From assembly GCF_014193585.1 (NCBI RefSeq), contig NZ_BLXY01000001.1, positions 106,033 through 170,032 on the forward strand: a DNA stretch of 64,000 nucleotides. Reading direction: 5' to 3'. This DNA is from Geomonas paludis. Lineage in GTDB: Bacteria > Desulfobacterota > Desulfuromonadia > Geobacterales > Geobacteraceae. Both the position numbers and the translations under genes were made by a program. How positions within the stretch are numbered: the stretch's first letter is position 1; every line of letters starts with the position of its first letter. Shown piece after piece: positions 59,633 to 64,000 of this stretch. The notes under the pieces are model-generated. The model made no database searches. It saw only the letters and a program-made list of their open reading frames with translations, and was not told the DNA's origin.

Positions 59633-60436
59633 TTACCTGAGTCCCAGCACGTCCTGCATATCCCACACGCCCGGCTTGGCGGTGACCACCCACTTGGCGG
59701 CGCGCACGGAACCGCGGGAGAACATGTCGCGGGTGTGGGCGCGGTGGGTGAGTTCGATGCGCTCGCCCATGCCGATGAAGTAGACGGTGTGCTCGCCGAC
59801 GATGTCGCCGCCGCGCACGGTCTGCATGCCGATCTCATCGTGGGTGCGCTCGCCGCAGATCCCCTCGCGGTGGTAGTTGGCGACCTTGTTGTAGTCGCGC
59901 CCCAGCGCGTTGGCCACGACCTCGCCCATCCTGACCGCGGTCCCGGAGGGGGAGTCCTTCTTCAGGCGGTGGTGCGCCTCGACGATCTCGACGTCGAAGT
60001 CCTCGCCCAGGATCTTGGCCACGTCGGCCAGCACCTTGAAGCAGACGTTGACGCCTACCGACATGTTGGGAGCGATGATGACCGGGATCTCGCGGGCAAG
60101 TTCCGCCGCCAGCGCGCGCTCTTCCGGGGTGAAGCCGGTGGAGCCGATGACGATGGATTTCTTGTAAAGCGCGCAGACTTCAAGGTTTTTCAGGGATACC
60201 TTGGGGGCGGTGAAGTCGATCAGGACGTCGCAGCCCTGCACGGTCGCGTTCAAGTCGTCGCTGATAAGGACGCCGATGGCGCCCAGACCCGCATTGTAAC
60301 CGGCATCCTGCCCGACCATCGGGTGGCCCGGACGCTCGAGGGCGCCGGAGAGCTCGACGCCTTCTGATTCCTTGATAGCGGCGATGATGCGTCCGCCCAT
60401 GCGGCCGGCTGCCCCGCAAACAGCTATTTTAACCAT
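59633..60436 (-). CDS. dapB: 4-hydroxy-tetrahydrodipicolinate reductase
   Basis: A 267-residue NAD(P)H-dependent enzyme. Start MVKIAVCGAAGRMGGRI (nucleotide-binding GxxGxxG), signature VEIVEAHHRLKKDSPSGTA. ATG 60436 has CGGAG 7 nt upstream; the open frame runs further to 60502. Second step of the dap branch after DapA. Confidence 0.95.
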   Translation of the reverse strand: MVKIAVCGAAGRMGGRIIAAIKESEGVELSGALERPGHPMVGQDAGYNAGLGAIGVLISDDLNATVQGCDVLIDFTAPKVSLKNLEVCALYKKSIVIGSTGFTPEERALAAELAREIPVIIAPNMSVGVNVCFKVLADVAKILGEDFDVEIVEAHHRLKKDSPSGTAVRMGEVVANALGRDYNKVANYHREGICGERTHDEIGMQTVRGGDIVGEHTVYFIGMGERIELTHRAHTRDMFSRGSVRAAKWVVTAKPGVWDMQDVLGLR

Positions 60437-60507
60437 TGGTTTCTCCGTTAGTTGATGTATTTCAGCTGACTGCGCCGTCGTTCTCTTATCTATCCCTGTC
60501 ACGTCGT

Positions 60508-60607
60508 TCCCGCCCCCGGAGGGGGAGGGTCAGGGAGGGGGCGCGCAGCGGCTCATTCAGGCAAAGGATCCCCCCTCCCGGCCTCCCCCCTCCGGGGGGA
60601 GGGGCAT
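60508..60607. repeat. G-rich palindromic repeats, family C
   Basis: Facing CCCCCGGAGGGGGAGGG and CCCCCTCCGGGGGGAGGGG elements between dapA and dapB; the operon may be transcribed through them. Confidence 0.7.
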
Positions 60608-60643
60608 GACGGGACTCTTTACCGCTGATCGCCGATCAGGCGA

Positions 60644-61516
60644 TTAAATGAGCTTGTATTCCTTCATGATGGCCACGAGCTTCGCCTTGTTGGCCTCCAT
60701 GAGCGGGGCCAGCGGCAGACGGACTTCGTCGCTGCACTTGCCCATCAGGGAAACGGCAGTCTTGACCGGCACGGGGTTGCTCTCGATGAACATGGCGTTG
60801 GAGATCTTCAGGAGGTACAGGTGCAGCCTCCTTGCCTCTTCCATGTTGCCGGCGTTGAAGGCGTCGACCAGCGAGGCGATCTCTTTCGGCATGATGTTGG
60901 CGGTCACCGAGATGACACCCTTGCCGCCCGCCGCCATGATGGGGAGGGTGATGAAGTCGTCACCGGAGAGAACGTCGAGCTTGTCGCCGCAAAGGGCCAG
61001 TACCTCGGAAGCCTGCTGCAGCGAGCCGGTTGCCTCCTTGATGGCAACGATGTTCTGGTGCTCGGCGAGACGCGCTACGGTCTCCGGCATCAGGTTGACG
61101 CCGGTGCGGCCGGGTACGTTGTACAGGATCTGGGGGAGCGCAACCGCGTCGGCTACGGCCTTGTAGTGACGGTAGAGCCCTTCCTGGGACGGCTTGTTGT
61201 AGTACGGGGTCACCAGCAGGGCACCGTCGGCGCCCAGTTCCTTGGCGTGCTTGGTGATCTCGATGGCCTCGTGGGTGGAGTTGGAGCCGGTGCCGGCGAT
61301 GACCGGAACCCTCTTGTTGACCTGCTCTACCACGATCTGGATGACCCGGTCGTGCTCCTCGTAGCTGAGGGTGGAGGACTCACCGGTGGTGCCGCAGGGC
61401 ACGATGGCGTCGGTGCCATTCTCGATCTGGAACTCGACGAGTTCCCTCAGTTTTTCTTCGTCCACCGCGTGATTGTTGAACGGGGTCACGATGGCAACGA
61501 TACTTCCCTGAAACAT
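60644..61516 (-). CDS. dapA: 4-hydroxy-tetrahydrodipicolinate synthase
   Basis: A 290-residue TIM-barrel lyase condensing pyruvate and aspartate semialdehyde. Motifs: GTTGESSTLSYEEH, the Tyr in PYYNKPSQEGLY and Schiff-base Lys in VAIKEATGS. GAGGAGG precedes the ATG. First gene of the dapA-dapB-MNT-HEPN-dapL unit. Confidence 0.96.
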   Translation of the reverse strand: MFQGSIVAIVTPFNNHAVDEEKLRELVEFQIENGTDAIVPCGTTGESSTLSYEEHDRVIQIVVEQVNKRVPVIAGTGSNSTHEAIEITKHAKELGADGALLVTPYYNKPSQEGLYRHYKAVADAVALPQILYNVPGRTGVNLMPETVARLAEHQNIVAIKEATGSLQQASEVLALCGDKLDVLSGDDFITLPIMAAGGKGVISVTANIMPKEIASLVDAFNAGNMEEARRLHLYLLKISNAMFIESNPVPVKTAVSLMGKCSDEVRLPLAPLMEANKAKLVAIMKEYKLI

Positions 61517-61636
61517 GGTCTACCTCCTCGTTAGAGCTATGTGAATGTCTAGTGGTGTTTTTGATCAGAGTGCGGCTGTGGTGACCTGGATTGTTTCACC
61601 TGGTGCTGGTGTCGCCGTAAACAAAAAAAGTTTTTA

Positions 61637-61666
61637 TTTCTAACATATAAAGAGACAAAAAGTCAA
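61637..61666 (-). promoter_or_regulatory. Candidate dapA promoter
   Basis: TTGACT (61666-61661) with TAGAAA at 18 bp on the minus strand, in AT-rich DNA 120 bp before the ATG. Confidence 0.35.
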
Positions 61667-61934
61667 AGTAATGCTCACCAGTATCCCCGCGTCAGGACCG
61701 GAGAATTACAGGGATAGGCTGTGGTTAACACGGTTTCAGAAATGGGAATTTGTCACTGCATCCTTGAAGTAGCTTCGGATCTTTTGCCCGATGGTTCATT
61801 CAAAGCGAAATCAGCCCTCACCCCTGCCCCTCTCCCGGAGGGCGAGGGGTGTAGTAGCTGGTGCACTCACGTCGATGAGGAGCGGGAGACTTCCCTCAAT
61901 CATTTGGGTCCATCCTCCCTGTCCCTTTGGGAGA

Positions 61935-62091
61935 GAAAAAAAGGGGACAGGCTACTTTTCCATCTTGCGACGTTCCTAGCGCTACTAGTTAATAGCCCCT
62001 AACAAAAGACACTCTCCTTTTTCACCGGAAGCCGCTCCGTCCGAAAAAGTAGCCTGTCCCCTTTTTTAAAAAAGTAGCCTGTCCCCTTTTC
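61935..62091. repeat. Family B repeats (three copies)
   Basis: AAAAGTAGCCTGTCCCCTTT occurs twice in tandem (62043-62067, 62068-62091) and once inverted (61935-61959). Confidence 0.8.
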
Positions 62092-62289
62092 TTCGGTCAC
62101 CCTCCCCTGCCTGTCTTAGCAAGAAGGCATGCAGATGAATTTGGGGGGGGAATTGCACAAAAATTAGGCTTCCATTTTATAGGCTAAAAGCGCCTTTCTC
62201 GACACGATGCTACCTCTGACCTTCTTTGGCAGCCAAAACCGCTTCTAGAGCCATTCTTGCTCGTTTCAGAAAATATTAATCATTACTAA

Positions 62290-62939
62290 TCATGTTTTCG
62301 AGATGACAACGAGCGATCTGGCGTCACCGGAGCAGGGAAGGGCGAAATCTTGCACCGACTCGACCCGCGCACCGAGTTTTTCCAGTTCACCTTCGGCGGC
62401 CGTCACTTCCTCTGCGGCGTTCTTCCCTTTCATGGCGACGATGCGTCCGCCGTCCTTCAAAACCGGCAGCGCCATGGCAACGAAGGAAGGTATATCCGAA
62501 AAGGCTCGGGAGACAACCCAGTCAAAGTGACCTGCGTATTGGGCGGCCAATGTTTCGGCGCGCACATGCAGCGCATCGAACCTCACCATGTTCAGCAGAC
62601 GCACCGCCTGTTTCTGGAAGCTGATCTTTTTCACTACTGCATCGACTGAAACAATGTCCAGATCGGGCTGCACCAGCTTCACAGGAATACCGGGAAAACC
62701 GCCACCGGAACCAATGTCGAGCATAGAACCCGGCCCGCGCACTACTTTCAGCAGGCTCAACGAGTCCACCAGGTGCTTCACCGCGATACCTTCGTCATCG
62801 GTTATGGCAGTGAGGTTGATCTTCCTGTTCCATTTCTTCAGTTCTTCTGCGAAGAGGTCGAGGGCGTTCAACTGGGCGGGAGTGAGATCCACACCGAGTT
62901 CCGCAGTGCCTTTTTTCAGCAGGTCTTTGGCGCGCTGAT

Positions 62940-62943
<4 letters not shown>
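62290..62943 (-). CDS. rsmG: 16S rRNA (guanine-N7) methyltransferase
   Basis: A 217-residue SAM-dependent enzyme that methylates G527 of 16S rRNA. Motifs: [23 protein letters not shown] loop [15 protein letters not shown], and VVSRAFSDI. Its ATG overlaps the mnmG stop (ATGA), the standard gidA-gidB arrangement. Confidence 0.95.

Positions 62944-64000
<1,057 letters not shown>

Larger units (their letters stand above)
61517..62289. other. 773-bp intergenic region with repeats
   Basis: This holds the dapA promoter region, one family C-like element (61811-61850) and three family B repeats. An open frame at 61721-62002 is made partly of repeat sequence and is not considered a gene. Confidence 0.55.

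Noticed and set aside
61721-62002. 94-codon open frame upstream of dapA
   Set aside because: It includes repeat-derived sequence (ALTPAPLPEGEG is the usual translation of such repeats) and has no ribosome-binding site.

Overview
The window looks like chromosomal DNA of a Geobacterales bacterium (Geobacter, Geomonas or Citrifermentans type). The basis is the high GC content, the many multiheme c-type cytochromes, two PpcA-family triheme periplasmic cytochromes, an ext-type selenite/tellurite operon, numerous two-component systems and a fused pyruvate:ferredoxin oxidoreductase. Genus and species are inference; no rRNA or tRNA gene was seen.

Layout. 1-1230: end of a thioredoxin/DsbD-like membrane protein. 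1249-5455 (-): a translationally coupled trio of corrinoid protein, MtaA/UroD-family protein and a DUF1638-like-PAS-histidine kinase-receiver hybrid. 5714-14331 (+): a promoter followed by a galactose operon (glf, GH2, galT, degenerate M24 peptidase-like protein, galK, GH1-RmlD fusion) ending in a terminator whose loop holds the last stop codon. 14370-16895: a glycosyltransferase, and a soluble chemoreceptor behind a near-perfect FliA (sigma-28) promoter. 17006-27083 (-): the ext region in two transcription units, extH-I-J-KL and then a lipoprotein dodecaheme cytochrome, a decaheme cytochrome, a Rieske protein, split cytochrome b and a tetraheme cytochrome. The unit boundary is a strong terminator followed by a new promoter. 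extKL is read through an in-frame UGA that replaces a probable Cys codon and is followed at once by a SECIS-like hairpin. A divergent LysR gene (27596) shares two palindromic sites with extH.

28720-32436: pyruvate:ferredoxin oxidoreductase. 32727-40611 (-): an MFS transporter, then a porin/tetraheme flavocytochrome c pair with a sigma-54 promoter and upstream palindromes. These lie downstream of a two-component system made of a sigma-54 activator and a sensor kinase with a periplasmic solute-binding domain. 41806-44353: a double-cubane-cluster-type reductase, its ATP-dependent activase and a periplasmic rhodanese. 44631-47664: a FIST protein and a PAS kinase. 47661-50060 (-): an XPD-like helicase fused to a nuclease-like N-terminus. 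50207: a PpcA-like cytochrome. 50594-53119: a strong promoter, two paralogous small proteins and a radical SAM/SPASM enzyme, the least explained operon here. 53132-57425: a HlyIII protein, an AAA_26-DRTGG protein, a second PpcA, a membrane-bound XRE regulator with a perfect EF-hand, and a PfpI protein. 57639-61516 (-): dapA-dapB-MNT-HEPN-dapL, a lysine operon with a HEPN/MNT module inserted. 62290-64000 (-): rsmG and the 3' part of mnmG.

Several dispersed palindromic repeat families occur between genes. One of them abuts or supplies stop codons. Most other open frames are GC-driven shadows and are not listed.
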